Assembly: GCF_024807225.1 (NCBI RefSeq)
Contig: NZ_JANUCO010000001.1
Location: 2,294,001 to 2,358,000, forward strand
Reading direction: 5' to 3'
DNA from: Chryseobacterium ginsenosidimutans
Lineage (GTDB): Bacteria > Bacteroidota > Bacteroidia > Flavobacteriales > Weeksellaceae
DNA length: 64,000 nt
Position numbers and translations under genes: made by a program. The notes under the pieces are model-generated. The model searched no databases. It was not told the origin of the DNA and saw only the letters and a list, made by a program, of their open reading frames with translations. Positions 44,516 to 52,897 of the stretch are shown one piece after another; the first letter of the stretch is position 1, and every line of letters begins with the position of its first letter.

Positions 44516-44872
44516 ATGAAAGTCATAGTTTATAATATCAGCCAAGAAGATAAAAAGCTTCTGGCTTTAGCTAATCGTAAAAAACATAAAATTACGATTA
44601 TAGTAGATCCTTTAAGTGAAGCTACAGTCCATTTTGCAGAAGCAAAAGACACTGTCATAATCATTGATCAGGAAACCCCGGTTTCAAATAACCTTATTTT
44701 GAAACTTATATTCTATGGGATCAAATATTTTATATTCAGATTCCAGGAACAGGTTACCATGGATGTATCAATAATTCAGGATTCCGGATTGAAATACATT
44801 ACCGTTCCAGACTCAAAATTAGCTATTTCCTCAATAATTGAAATCCTCGATGCCTGGGAAAAAAGTGATTAG
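44516..44872 (+). CDS. Stand-alone N-terminal domain of a D-2-hydroxyacid dehydrogenase
   Basis: 118 residues. MKVIVYNISQEDKKLLALAN, then LKLIFYGIKYFIFRFQEQVT and DVSIIQDSGLKYITVPDSKL match the substrate-binding N-terminal domain of D-lactate dehydrogenase (LdhA). The frame ends where the NAD-binding Rossmann domain should begin. Full-length enzymes have about 330 residues. It is either a truncated relic or a small regulatory protein derived from LdhA. The start and stop codons are clean. The upstream FNR-like box of the hsp20 promoter overlaps its last codons. Confidence 0.65.
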   Translation: MKVIVYNISQEDKKLLALANRKKHKITIIVDPLSEATVHFAEAKDTVIIIDQETPVSNNLILKLIFYGIKYFIFRFQEQVTMDVSIIQDSGLKYITVPDSKLAISSIIEILDAWEKSD

Positions 44873-44930
44873 TATCATTTCAAAACGCAACGATAGTCAT
44901 GATTTAAAAATTATTTCCATTATACCTTTG
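44865..44930 (+). promoter_or_regulatory. FNR-like box promoter of hsp20
   Basis: The upstream box GTGATTAGTATCAT (44865-44878) is perfect. At the downstream position only the right half is kept (GCAACGATAGTCAT, 44887-44900). A perfect -7 TACCTTTG lies at 44923-44930. Spacing is identical to the other members. Confidence 0.75.
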
Positions 44931-44956
44931 GAGTATAAACCTTAAAATAATTTTTT

Positions 44957-45388
44957 ATGAAAACTTTAGAAAAAACCAATCCAGCAAATCAATCTCAATC
45001 ATTAGAATCTCTGGTAGAAGATTTTTGGAAGAATGATAATATTGTTAATCAGTCGGTTAAAGCTGAACCTACTGTTAATATTATTGACAAAAATGGTATT
45101 TATAAGCTAAAAGTTTCGGCTCCGGGATTCAAGAAAAAGGATTTCAAAGTAGCTGTTGAAGACGGAGCACTGATCATCAGTGCTGAAACCAGTGCAGAGA
45201 AAAAAGAAGAAAAAGAAAATTATGTAAGAAAAGAATTTTCAGCTTCCTCATTTGCCCGCAGTTTCCGTTTACCTGACAATATTACATTAGGCCACATAAA
45301 AGCCAATTATAAAGGGGGATTATTAAATATTACTATTAATAAAACTAATCTGGATAAAAAAGAAGTAAAAGAGATCAAAATACGCTAA
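44957..45388 (+). CDS. Hsp20 / alpha-crystallin small heat-shock protein
   Basis: 143 residues. The alpha-crystallin domain runs from about 40 to 130 (VNIIDKNGIYKLKVSAPGFK, DFKVAVEDGALIISAE, then ASSFARSFRLPDNI and GGLLNITINK). It forms oligomers that hold unfolding proteins. The gene lies 84 bp after the LdhA-like gene. The promoter with FNR-like boxes suggests induction at low oxygen, as for HspX in mycobacteria. Confidence 0.92.
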   Translation: MKTLEKTNPANQSQSLESLVEDFWKNDNIVNQSVKAEPTVNIIDKNGIYKLKVSAPGFKKKDFKVAVEDGALIISAETSAEKKEEKENYVRKEFSASSFARSFRLPDNITLGHIKANYKGGLLNITINKTNLDKKEVKEIKIR

Positions 45389-45495
45389 AATTTTTCAGTA
45401 TTAATTCATAAAACCTGTTACGCATTTTAGGAGATTATTCAAGTGTCAAAGCCTGAGTAAACTAAGTGTGCAACAGATTTATAAAAATAAAAACA

Positions 45496-46863
45496 ATGGA
45501 CACTATCATTCTAAAATCTCTTGGAGGAGCTGAAACAGTTACCGGATCCAAGCATTTACTAAAAACGCCTGAACTTAATATATTAGTAGATTGTGGGTTA
45601 TTTCAGGGCATTAAATCTTTGCGTGAACAAAACTGGGAATCGTTAAATGTCAATGTTGCTGAAATAGATATTGTCATTCTTACCCATGCCCATCTTGATC
45701 ATTGTGGATATATTCCTCTTCTTGTAAAAAACGGGTTTAAAGGTAAAATTTATATAACTGAACCTACCAAAGAATTGGCAAAATTGATTTTACTTGATAG
45801 TGCAAAACTGCAGGAAGAGGACGCGAAGAAAGCAAATTTTCACCATTATACTAAGCATAATCCCGCAAAACCGTTGTACACGATAAATGATGCTGAAAGA
45901 TCTTTTAAACAATTTTTCACTGTTAAAGAGAATCATAATGTCAAATTAAGTGATCATATCCAGTTCAGATTCAAGCCTTGCGGACATATCATTGGGGCTT
46001 GCTCTTTAGAAATTGTATGTTTTGGAAAAACTATTGTTTTTTCAGGTGATATCGGACGGACTCACAGTGCAATTTTACCTCCTCCTGATTTTTTCACCAA
46101 AGCAGATTTTATAGTAATGGAATCTACTTACGGAGACAGACTTCATGATGCAGCCAATTTGTATGATAAATTGGAACAATGGATCAATCTCACTGTTAAG
46201 AACCATGGTAATATAATTATTCCCAGTTTTGCGGTGGGCAGAGCACAGGAGCTTATTTATATTCTTTATCAGCTCAAGGAACAGAACAGAATCCCTTACA
46301 ATCTTCCTGTAATTATGGATAGCCCAATGGCTGCTTCGGCCACTGACATTATGGTTGAATACGCTCAATACACAACTGTTAATAAAGAAAAATGGCTGGA
46401 AATTATTGAACAGATGAATATCAATAGAGAATATACGAATACTGAAGAAATCGTTCATGACAAGCATAGTAAAATAATAATTGCAGGCAGTGGGATGATG
46501 ACAGGAGGTCGTGTTCTTGAATATTTAAAACATGATGTCGGAAACAGCCGGAATACCGTATTAATTGTTGGTTTTCAGGCAGAAGGTACTCGTGGAAGAG
46601 CATTACTTAACGAATCTCATGAGTTGAAAATTCACGGAAGATACTATCCTGTAAAAGCAAATATTGTTGAATTGACGGGATTGTCTGCCCATGCTGATCA
46701 ATCTGAACTGATGGAATGGATAGGGAAATTTAAAGATGCTCCTCAACAGATCATGTTGGTTCACGGTGAACCCTCAGCGCAAGAAGCATTAAGGGTAAAA
46801 ATTCAAACGGAGTTGCAAATACCGGTAAACATTTTAGTAAAAGATAAGGAAGTGGTTTTCTGA
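45496..46863 (+). CDS. Beta-CASP metallo-beta-lactamase-fold hydrolase
   Basis: 455 residues from MDTIILKSLGGAETVTGSKH; an upstream in-frame extension to 45466 is unlikely. The metal motif is THAHLDHCGY and further ligands lie in KPCGHIIGAC and FSGDIGR. The beta-CASP insert follows, with IIIPSFAVGRAQELIY, PVIMDSPMAASAT, GSGMMTGGRVLEYLKH and the C-terminal LSAHADQ and VHGEPSAQEALR. Such proteins (CPSF73/YSH1-type) are RNA endo- or exonucleases. Homologues often sit in hypoxia and USP clusters. It follows hsp20 by 107 bp. Confidence 0.9.
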   Translation: MDTIILKSLGGAETVTGSKHLLKTPELNILVDCGLFQGIKSLREQNWESLNVNVAEIDIVILTHAHLDHCGYIPLLVKNGFKGKIYITEPTKELAKLILLDSAKLQEEDAKKANFHHYTKHNPAKPLYTINDAERSFKQFFTVKENHNVKLSDHIQFRFKPCGHIIGACSLEIVCFGKTIVFSGDIGRTHSAILPPPDFFTKADFIVMESTYGDRLHDAANLYDKLEQWINLTVKNHGNIIIPSFAVGRAQELIYILYQLKEQNRIPYNLPVIMDSPMAASATDIMVEYAQYTTVNKEKWLEIIEQMNINREYTNTEEIVHDKHSKIIIAGSGMMTGGRVLEYLKHDVGNSRNTVLIVGFQAEGTRGRALLNESHELKIHGRYYPVKANIVELTGLSAHADQSELMEWIGKFKDAPQQIMLVHGEPSAQEALRVKIQTELQIPVNILVKDKEVVF

Positions 46864-46915
46864 AGTAGTGCTGAAAGTTGCATTATTTTATAATCATTCT
46901 AAAAAGGAAAAAATC

Positions 46916-46923
46916 TAATTTTG
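46916..46923 (+). promoter_or_regulatory. -7 element of a leaderless-type promoter
   Basis: TAATTTTG lies 5 bp before a GTG start codon. The same arrangement recurs at 47838-47845 before the paralogous gene, with shared upstream AATCATTCTAA. Confidence 0.55.
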
Positions 46924-46927
46924 TGTT

Positions 46928-47158
46928 GTGAGAAAGTTCATTTCCATAATATTACTTTCCTTTTATTTGGTTCCGACAACTGAGTTATATCAGTTGCTGA
47001 AGATTCCTGTCTTTATAGAAACTATAAATCCTGACATCACTTTTGAGGTTAAAAAGCAGTCAATAACAGATCATCATGAGAAAATTTATTCCTATGATGT
47101 ATCCTTTTATGATAAAGGTGCTTTAAATTCTATATGGCGACCTCCTAAATATTGTTAG
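46928..47158 (+). CDS. Short paralogue of a flavobacterial hypothetical protein
   Basis: 76 residues from a GTG start. The N-terminus (MRKFISIILLSFYLVPTTEL, YQLLKIP) and the C-terminus (NSIWRPPKYC) match the 129-residue protein at 47851, but the middle 45-50 residues are missing in frame. It has a hydrophobic N-terminal signal or anchor. It is either a shortened functional version or a decaying copy. The two genes flank the haem-binding-protein gene. Confidence 0.5.
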   Translation: MRKFISIILLSFYLVPTTELYQLLKIPVFIETINPDITFEVKKQSITDHHEKIYSYDVSFYDKGALNSIWRPPKYC

Positions 47159-47327
47159 TCATTTCCGTTTTTTTACGGTTCAACACGTTTGTATTGGTCT
47201 CTATTCTGCTGTGATTTGGCTGGAGCCAATCACCTTATGTTTTCTATAATGTAAAAGTAAAATTAGGCAAGTGAAGAGGAATAATTCCGCTTAAGTTATA
47301 AAAAAATAAATTCAAAAAAATAAAATA

Positions 47328-47794
47328 ATGAAGAAGTCATTTTTCACCATAAAAAATATTTTAACCGTACTGTTGTTACTGTTTATCGGTATTCAGTTTA
47401 TTGGTGTTAAAAAAATATCAGCCAGAGCGGATCTGTCAATGCTATCGGAAATTATTATAAAATACCTATAACAGTTCAAACCATTTTGAAAACGAGCTGC
47501 TATGACTGTCATTCCAATAACACTTTCTATCCCTGGTACAGTAATATACAACCATTGAAATGGTGGTTGTCTGATCATGTGAATTCCGGAAAAAGACATT
47601 TGAATTTTGACGAGTTCAATTCTTACAGCCAGGAAGAGAAGCTTAAAAAACTTGATGAGATTATTGAAACTGTCAAAGACGGAGAAATGCCGCTTACTTC
47701 TTACACAGCCATTCATCAGAAGGCAAAACTTTCGCTGTCTGATCGATTCGAAGTAAAAAAGTGGGTAAATGAAACAAAGAGGGAAGTTAAATAA
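47328..47794 (+). pseudogene. Haem-binding domain protein, frameshifted
   Basis: The frame from ATG at 47328 encodes a signal anchor (ILTVLLLLFIGIQFIGVKK) and SARADL, then goes out of frame near 47430 and stops. Another frame gives VNAIGNYYKIPITVQTILK and SCYDCHSNNTFYPWYSNIQP, with the CxxCH haem site, up to 47794. Together they make a normal family member of about 155 residues. One base lost or gained would account for it. Confidence 0.7.
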
Positions 47795-47837
47795 TTGACT
47801 GCTCATAATTTAAAATCATTCTAACCAAAACATTTCA

Positions 47838-47845
47838 TAATTTTG
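47838..47845 (+). promoter_or_regulatory. -7 element of a second leaderless-type promoter
   Basis: TAATTTTG 6 bp before the GTG start at 47851. It is a repeat of the arrangement at 46916-46923. Confidence 0.55.
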
Positions 47846-47850
47846 ATTAA

Positions 47851-48240
47851 GTGAAAAAGTTGATTTCAATATTGCTCTTATCTTTGTATTTGGTTTCCAC
47901 AACCGAACTGTATCAGCTTTTGAAAATTCCTGATTTGATCGAGCATTATTGTGAACACAAAGCTTTGAATCCGGAAATGTCTCTCACTTCATTTCTGAAA
48001 ACACACTACGATCATCCGTTGAAAGACGGAGATTATGGTAAAGATCAAAAATTACCTTTTATTATTCATTCGGCACCTCTTGCACTGTTTTTTACTATTG
48101 AACAGGGATTTCGTTTTGAAATTAAAAATGACAGTTTCAAACAGATCCGCTCTCACAAAATACCTTCCTATGACGAAAACTTTTGCTTTAAAGGTTTTAT
48201 AAATTCAGTATGGGAGCCGCCAAGATATTTTCAGAGCTAA
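47851..48240 (+). CDS. Flavobacterial hypothetical protein with signal sequence
   Basis: 129 residues starting with GTG. It has an N-terminal hydrophobic segment (ISILLLSLYLVSTTEL), then YQLLKIPDLIEHYCEHK, a His-rich middle (FLKTHYDHPLKDGDYGKDQK, LPFIIHS) and ending NSVWEPPRYF. This family is found in flavobacteria next to copper, haem or redox genes, with no known role. The shorter paralogue is at 46928. Confidence 0.6.
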   Translation: MKKLISILLLSLYLVSTTELYQLLKIPDLIEHYCEHKALNPEMSLTSFLKTHYDHPLKDGDYGKDQKLPFIIHSAPLALFFTIEQGFRFEIKNDSFKQIRSHKIPSYDENFCFKGFINSVWEPPRYFQS

Positions 48241-48365
48241 ATTTTATTTTAACTTGATTATTTATATAATCAAATTAAAACTTCTATAATAAAGTTCATT
48301 TTTCAGCTTTATTAATATTCCTATTACATAATAAAAATAAAAAAATCATTATAAAATTTTAAATA

Positions 48366-48812
48366 ATGAAAACAATAATTTTAGCCTTGATAATGGCAGT
48401 TTTTTCAATTGGCATTCAGGCTCAGAACCGTATGGATAATGCCAAAAAACAGGCTACAGAAAATAAAGAGCTTATTTTGCTCAATTTTTCCGGTTCCGAC
48501 TGGTGCATTCCGTGCATTAAGCTTCATAAAAACATTATCGAAACAGAAGATTTCAAAAAGCTGGAAACAGAAAATATAATTGTCTACATCAACGCAGATT
48601 TTCCGAGAAACAGGAAAAATCAACTTTCCACAGAACTGAAAAAAGAAAATGCTTCACTTGCGGACCAATATAATTCAAAAGGACTGTTTCCTTATACCCT
48701 TTTATTGAATTCCGAAGGAAAAGTACTGAAAAGCTGGGAAGGTCTTCCTTCTGAAAACGCTTTGGCTTTCAGCAACGAGATCAGAGATATCAAAGACAAT
48801 CAAAAACAGTAA
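48366..48812 (+). CDS. Periplasmic thioredoxin-fold protein
   Basis: 148 residues with a signal peptide to about residue 19 (GIQAQ). The thioredoxin fold has the redox motif WCIPC in FSGSDWCIPCIKLH and the cis-Pro region FPYTLLLNSEGKVL. It likely acts in disulphide exchange in the periplasm. It starts the run with ApbE (7 bp downstream), DUF4266 and DUF3570. Confidence 0.85.
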   Translation: MKTIILALIMAVFSIGIQAQNRMDNAKKQATENKELILLNFSGSDWCIPCIKLHKNIIETEDFKKLETENIIVYINADFPRNRKNQLSTELKKENASLADQYNSKGLFPYTLLLNSEGKVLKSWEGLPSENALAFSNEIRDIKDNQKQ

Positions 48813-48819
48813 GAGAGTT

Positions 48820-49746
48820 ATGCTAAGAGAATTCAAAAGACCCCAGAAATTAATGGGGAATGCTTTTGAAATTACCGTTGTCAACAATGACGAAAAGACT
48901 GCGCAACATCATATCGACGCTGCCGTTGACGAAATCCGGAGAATTGAAAAATTACTGACGACGTTCAATGAAGAAAGTCAGACCAACCTCATCAATCAAA
49001 ATGCAGGAATACAACCTGTAAAAGTTGATCTGGAGGTTTTTGATTTAATTGAAAGAAGTTTGAGAATTAGCAATATCACAGACGGATATTTTGACATTTC
49101 TTATGGTGGAATCGATAAAAGTTTTTGGAATTTCGACCGGGAAATGAAACAGCTTCCTAATCCTGAATTGATTAAAGAGCATTTAAAATTAGTCAATTAT
49201 AAAAATATTCTATTAAATCGCGAAGACCAGACCGTATTTCTGAAAGAAAAAGGAATGAGAATCGGGTTTGGAGGAATCGGAAAAGGGTATGCAGCAGAAA
49301 TGGCAAAAAGACTTCTCCAAAAAAAAGGTGTTATATCGGGAATTGTAAATGCTTCCGGTGACCTGACAACTTGGGGAAATCAGGCTGACGGAAAACCCTG
49401 GACTATCGGAATTGCCGATCCGGAAAATGCAAAACAGCCATTTTCTTATATGAATATCACAGATATGGCCATTGCAACTTCAGGAAATTATGAAAAGTTT
49501 GTTGTCATCAACGGTAAAAAATATTCTCATACGATCAATCCTAAAACCGGAATGCCGGTTTCGGGTGTAAAAAGTGTTACCATTTTTTGCCCGAACGCAG
49601 AAATTGCCGATGCAATGGCAACTCCCGTAAGTATTATGGGAATTGATTCTGCCCTCAATATGGTGAATCAGATCAACCATCTGGAATGCATCATTATCGA
49701 TGATCATGACAAAATTTATTCATCTCAAAACATTAATCTAAAATGA
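48820..49746 (+). CDS. apbE: FAD:protein FMN transferase (ApbE)
   Basis: 308 residues. It attaches FMN to Thr/Ser in proteins with the DgxtsAT-type motif. Visible family segments are GNAFEITVV, GGIGKGYAAE, NASGDLTTWG, MAIATSGNYEKF, and the metal site SHTINPKTGMPVSG and ADAMATPVSIMG. There is no obvious signal peptide; the protein starts MLREFKRPQKLMG. It is close behind the thioredoxin-like gene and is followed by DUF4266 and DUF3570, a common grouping in proteobacteria and Bacteroidetes. Confidence 0.9.
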   Translation: MLREFKRPQKLMGNAFEITVVNNDEKTAQHHIDAAVDEIRRIEKLLTTFNEESQTNLINQNAGIQPVKVDLEVFDLIERSLRISNITDGYFDISYGGIDKSFWNFDREMKQLPNPELIKEHLKLVNYKNILLNREDQTVFLKEKGMRIGFGGIGKGYAAEMAKRLLQKKGVISGIVNASGDLTTWGNQADGKPWTIGIADPENAKQPFSYMNITDMAIATSGNYEKFVVINGKKYSHTINPKTGMPVSGVKSVTIFCPNAEIADAMATPVSIMGIDSALNMVNQINHLECIIIDDHDKIYSSQNINLK

Positions 49747-49788
49747 AATCGAAGATTCCATTTTAAATAAAAAACAAACTTAATTCAA

Positions 49789-50017
49789 ATGAAAAATTTC
49801 ATAAAAATAACAACAGCAATTTGCTTTTTAGTAACAATTGCTTCAGTACAATCCTGTACAACCGTAAAAGAATACGAAAAAAACAAATTAAACGATGCCG
49901 AAATGGTTCTTGGAAACAGAACAATAGAAAAAACAGAATTGAGCTTCCAGTCTTACAGAGAAGGTTTCCTCGGGAGCAAACGCAGGAAAAGTGGGCGGCG
50001 GTTGCGGATGCAATTAA
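49789..50017 (+). pseudogene. DUF4266 small lipoprotein, frameshifted at the C-terminus
   Basis: Residues 1-60 give a lipoprotein signal (TIASVQSCTTVK) and the family stretch YEKNKLNDAEMVLGNRTIEK, then SYREG. The ATG frame then reads an unnatural basic tail. In the next frame (from about 49965) the expected family ending SGANAGKVGGGCGCN appears and stops at 50017. A single base change would restore it. The Gly/Cys-rich tail may bind metal or be modified. Confidence 0.7.
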
Positions 50018-50048
50018 ATAGTAATTATAATATTTAATTTAAATTTAA

Positions 50049-51218
50049 ATGAAAAAATTGATAATAAGCATCGTTGCTCTTTTCGGAATCTTTAATGTAA
50101 AAGCGCAGGAAAATACAAGCAGCGAACAGCCGAAAAAACTGACTTTTGATGAAGCGAATCTGGTTTCCAGCTATTACAAACAGGACGGAAACAATTCGGC
50201 AGTAACAGGAGGAATAGGTTCTGAAAAACTTACAGATATTTCCAATACCATTGATGTTACAATGGTGAAATATGATAAAAAAGACAGAAAAAATAAATTC
50301 AACTTCAGTGTCGGGATCGATCATTATACATCGGCATCTTCCGATATGATTGATCTGAAAGCCAATTCATCAGCTTCCCGTGCAGATAACAGAATTTATC
50401 CCGCATTAAGCTGGAGTCGCGAAAACGAAACAAAAGGCAGCACGTTGATGGCAGGCGTTTCATTCTCAAGTGAATTCGATTACCAGTCTTATGGTGCAAA
50501 TATTGGTTTTGCTCAAAAAACAGCCAACAAAATGGGAGAATTTACAGCAAAATTCCAGGCTTATCTGGATCAGGTAAAATTGATTGCTCCTATAGAATTG
50601 CGAACTGCTGATAATGAAGGCACGAGCGGCAGAAATACTTTTGCGCTATCACTTTCGTATTCACAAATTATCAATCAGAATTTCCAGGTGGAGCTTTTGG
50701 CAGACGGGATTCAGCAGACGGGATATTTGAGTTTACCTTTTCACAGAGTTTATTTTACGGACAATTCTGTTCATCAGGAAGCGTTGCCTGATAAACGTTT
50801 TAAAATACCTTTGGGAGTAAGAGCTAATTATTTTCTGGGTGATAAAATAATTCTGAGAGCATATTACCGCTATTATACTGATGATTGGGGATTAAAATCA
50901 AATACATTCAGTCTGGAAACTCCGGTGAAAATTTCTCCCTTTGTTTCGGTGAGTCCATTTTACAGGTATTATTCTCAGACCGCGGCAAAATATTTTGCAC
51001 CTTATCAGGAGCACACGGCTTTTGATGATTTTTACACAAGCAATTATGATCTTTCAAAGTTCGACAGTCATTTTTACGGAGCAGGAATCCGATTCAGTCC
51101 AAAGAACGGTTTATTTGGTATCGAACGGCTCAATATGCTGGAAATCAGATATGGGCATTATACAAAATCTGTGGGTATGAAGTCTGATATCATTTCGTTA
51201 AACTTAAGATTTAAATGA
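50049..51218 (+). CDS. DUF3570 outer-membrane protein
   Basis: 389 residues with signal peptide (FGIFNVKAQ) and a beta-barrel pattern through to a terminal SLNLRFK, including repeated YYRYYTDDWG and FYRYYSQT segments. DUF3570 proteins are encoded with DUF4266, ApbE and a thioredoxin-like protein in many Gram-negatives. The set probably forms an envelope redox or metal module, but its function has not been settled to my knowledge. Confidence 0.82.
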   Translation: MKKLIISIVALFGIFNVKAQENTSSEQPKKLTFDEANLVSSYYKQDGNNSAVTGGIGSEKLTDISNTIDVTMVKYDKKDRKNKFNFSVGIDHYTSASSDMIDLKANSSASRADNRIYPALSWSRENETKGSTLMAGVSFSSEFDYQSYGANIGFAQKTANKMGEFTAKFQAYLDQVKLIAPIELRTADNEGTSGRNTFALSLSYSQIINQNFQVELLADGIQQTGYLSLPFHRVYFTDNSVHQEALPDKRFKIPLGVRANYFLGDKIILRAYYRYYTDDWGLKSNTFSLETPVKISPFVSVSPFYRYYSQTAAKYFAPYQEHTAFDDFYTSNYDLSKFDSHFYGAGIRFSPKNGLFGIERLNMLEIRYGHYTKSVGMKSDIISLNLRFK

Positions 51219-51224
51219 TAGATT

Positions 51225-51999
51225 ATGAGATTATTAACCATGATCCTAATCACTTTAACCTGTTCAAACATTTGTTTTGGGCAGGTTACATATGATTCAA
51301 TTAAACTAAAAGATCCGAATTTCGGAAGGTATGATGACAAGGTTTATAAACCCACTTATAAAAAACTGATTGTCCCAACGGTTTTTATTGCCTACGGTAT
51401 TGTGAGTTTAAGTTCCGATGACCTTAAAAACCTGAATAGATCTACTTCAATATGAAATTGGCGAACATCAACCAAAACATATCAAGCTGGATAATTATAC
51501 ACAATATTTACCGGTCGTAATGGTATATGGATATAATCTTGCAGGAATAAAAGGAAAACATAATTTGAAAGAAAGGACGATTATTTATGGAACCTCTCAG
51601 CTTATTTCCGCCGCCTTCGTATTACCTTTAAAACATTTGGTAAAAGAAGAGCGTCCTGATGGATCCAATAACTTCTCTTTTCCTTCCGGCCATACGGCAG
51701 CAGCTTTTTCTTCGGCACAATTTTTATTCAGAGAATATAAGGATAAAAATTTTTGGCTGGCTATTAGCGGTTATCCCGTTGCCATTTTTACAGGGATTTA
51801 CAGGACATTAAATAATAAACACTGGGTAGGAGATGTAGTGGCAGGAGCAGGATTTGGTATTTTAAGTACTGAATTAGCTTATTGGTTATTTCCCACTGTC
51901 AATAAGCTGTTTAACAAGAAAGAATCAAAAAATATAACATTAATATATCCTGTTCTTGAGCCTAAAAATTTGGGTGCAGGACTTGTTTTAAACTTTTAA
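51225..51999 (+). pseudogene. PAP2 phosphatase, frameshifted
   Basis: The first frame (51225-51455) has a signal peptide and a helix. The second, from about 51440, continues with QYEIGEHQPKHIKLDNYTQY and contains the acid-phosphatase motifs KEERPD, FPSGHTAAAF and YRTLNNKHWVGDVVAG, ending at 51999. A single frameshift near 51445 divides it. Intact it would be about 255 residues and dephosphorylate a lipid phosphate such as undecaprenyl pyrophosphate or phosphatidic acid. The catalytic half is intact with ATG at 51520. Confidence 0.7.
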
Positions 52000-52000
52000 T

Positions 52001-52108
52001 ATACATCATCAATTAGAAAAACATTATGTAAATAGAATTGGCTGGCTTCGTGCAGCCGTTTTAGGAGCGAACGACGGTTTGTTGTCTACTACAAGTAATT
52101 TTAATTGA
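52001..52108 (+). pseudogene. N-terminal fragment of a VIT-family iron/manganese transporter
   Basis: The frame HHQLEKHYVNRIGWLRAAVL and GANDGLLSTTS matches the conserved start of VIT1/CCC1-type transporters. ATA stands where the ATG should be. The frame diverges after STTS and stops at 52108. Everything beyond the first helix is lost. Confidence 0.7.
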
Positions 52109-52256
52109 TTTTAAATAGGCATTTGGCACTTAGTATAATATCGGAAGCAAAGGCGTAGGTATCGAAAACTTCCACTCGACATAGTCTTATTTGAATCGAT
52201 GCACATCTTGGTAGTTTAACTTTGATCGGGAGCGAGCGGGGCTGCCGACGTGGTCA

Positions 52257-52300
52257 AACAAAAAAACAACATCACCGGTTAGAGCGGGTGATGTTGCTTT
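52257..52300 (-). terminator. Terminator of the YceI-porin-YceI operon
   Basis: CAACATCACC (52268-52277) pairs with GGTGATGTTG (52287-52296). On the minus strand the hairpin is followed by TTTTTTTG. It lies about 35 bp after the stop of the last gene of the operon. Confidence 0.8.
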
Positions 52301-52330
52301 GCAAAATTTAATTATATGAAAAAGTAGTCT

Positions 52331-52837
52331 CTAAATTCTCATTGCCAGACTGAATATCAGGTCGAGGTCGTCCTTCACAACGATCATTCCGCCCATCTTT
52401 TTTGGAGGTATGATGTTGAAATCACTGAATTTGAGACTCTTGCGACCTATCAGTTTGTTATTCTGTATAATGAAATCTACGTGATATTTCTTAGTTTGAT
52501 TCATAATCTTTACTTCTATAACTGCAAGGAGATTTTTCTGATCCTTGGTAAGGCTGAGAAATCGGATGGTCATCTCAGGATATTTTTCCACATTCAGCAT
52601 TTTTCGGAAATCCCTGATCATCATCTTATTGCCGCAGTCGAAATCACTCACTTTTAAAATGATATTAGGTAGATTTTTTTCTGAGAGAGAATAAGAATCA
52701 AGGTCATTTTTAAATGTGGTATTGAAAAATTGAAAACTGCTGACATTTGTACTGCCATTAATTTTTACAAAATTTTCCTGAGCATTGATCATTGTTGTAG
52801 AAAATAAGAAAAGTAGTACCATATAGAAAGGTTTCAT
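52331..52837 (-). CDS. YceI-like periplasmic protein 2
   Basis: 168 residues with signal peptide (STTMINAQ). It has a lipocalin-like YceI pattern (INGSTNVSSFQFFNTTFKND, LKFSDFNIIPPKKMGG) but is clearly diverged from the first YceI of the operon. YceI proteins bind isoprenoid quinones or related lipids. It is the third gene of the operon, 60 bp after the porin. Confidence 0.75.
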   Translation of the reverse strand: MKPFYMVLLFLFSTTMINAQENFVKINGSTNVSSFQFFNTTFKNDLDSYSLSEKNLPNIILKVSDFDCGNKMMIRDFRKMLNVEKYPEMTIRFLSLTKDQKNLLAVIEVKIMNQTKKYHVDFIIQNNKLIGRKSLKFSDFNIIPPKKMGGMIVVKDDLDLIFSLAMRI

Positions 52838-52897
52838 AGCTTTAGTTTTAAGAAACAGAGGAACTACTAGTTTCCTCTGCTTCTGTTAAATGAAGAC

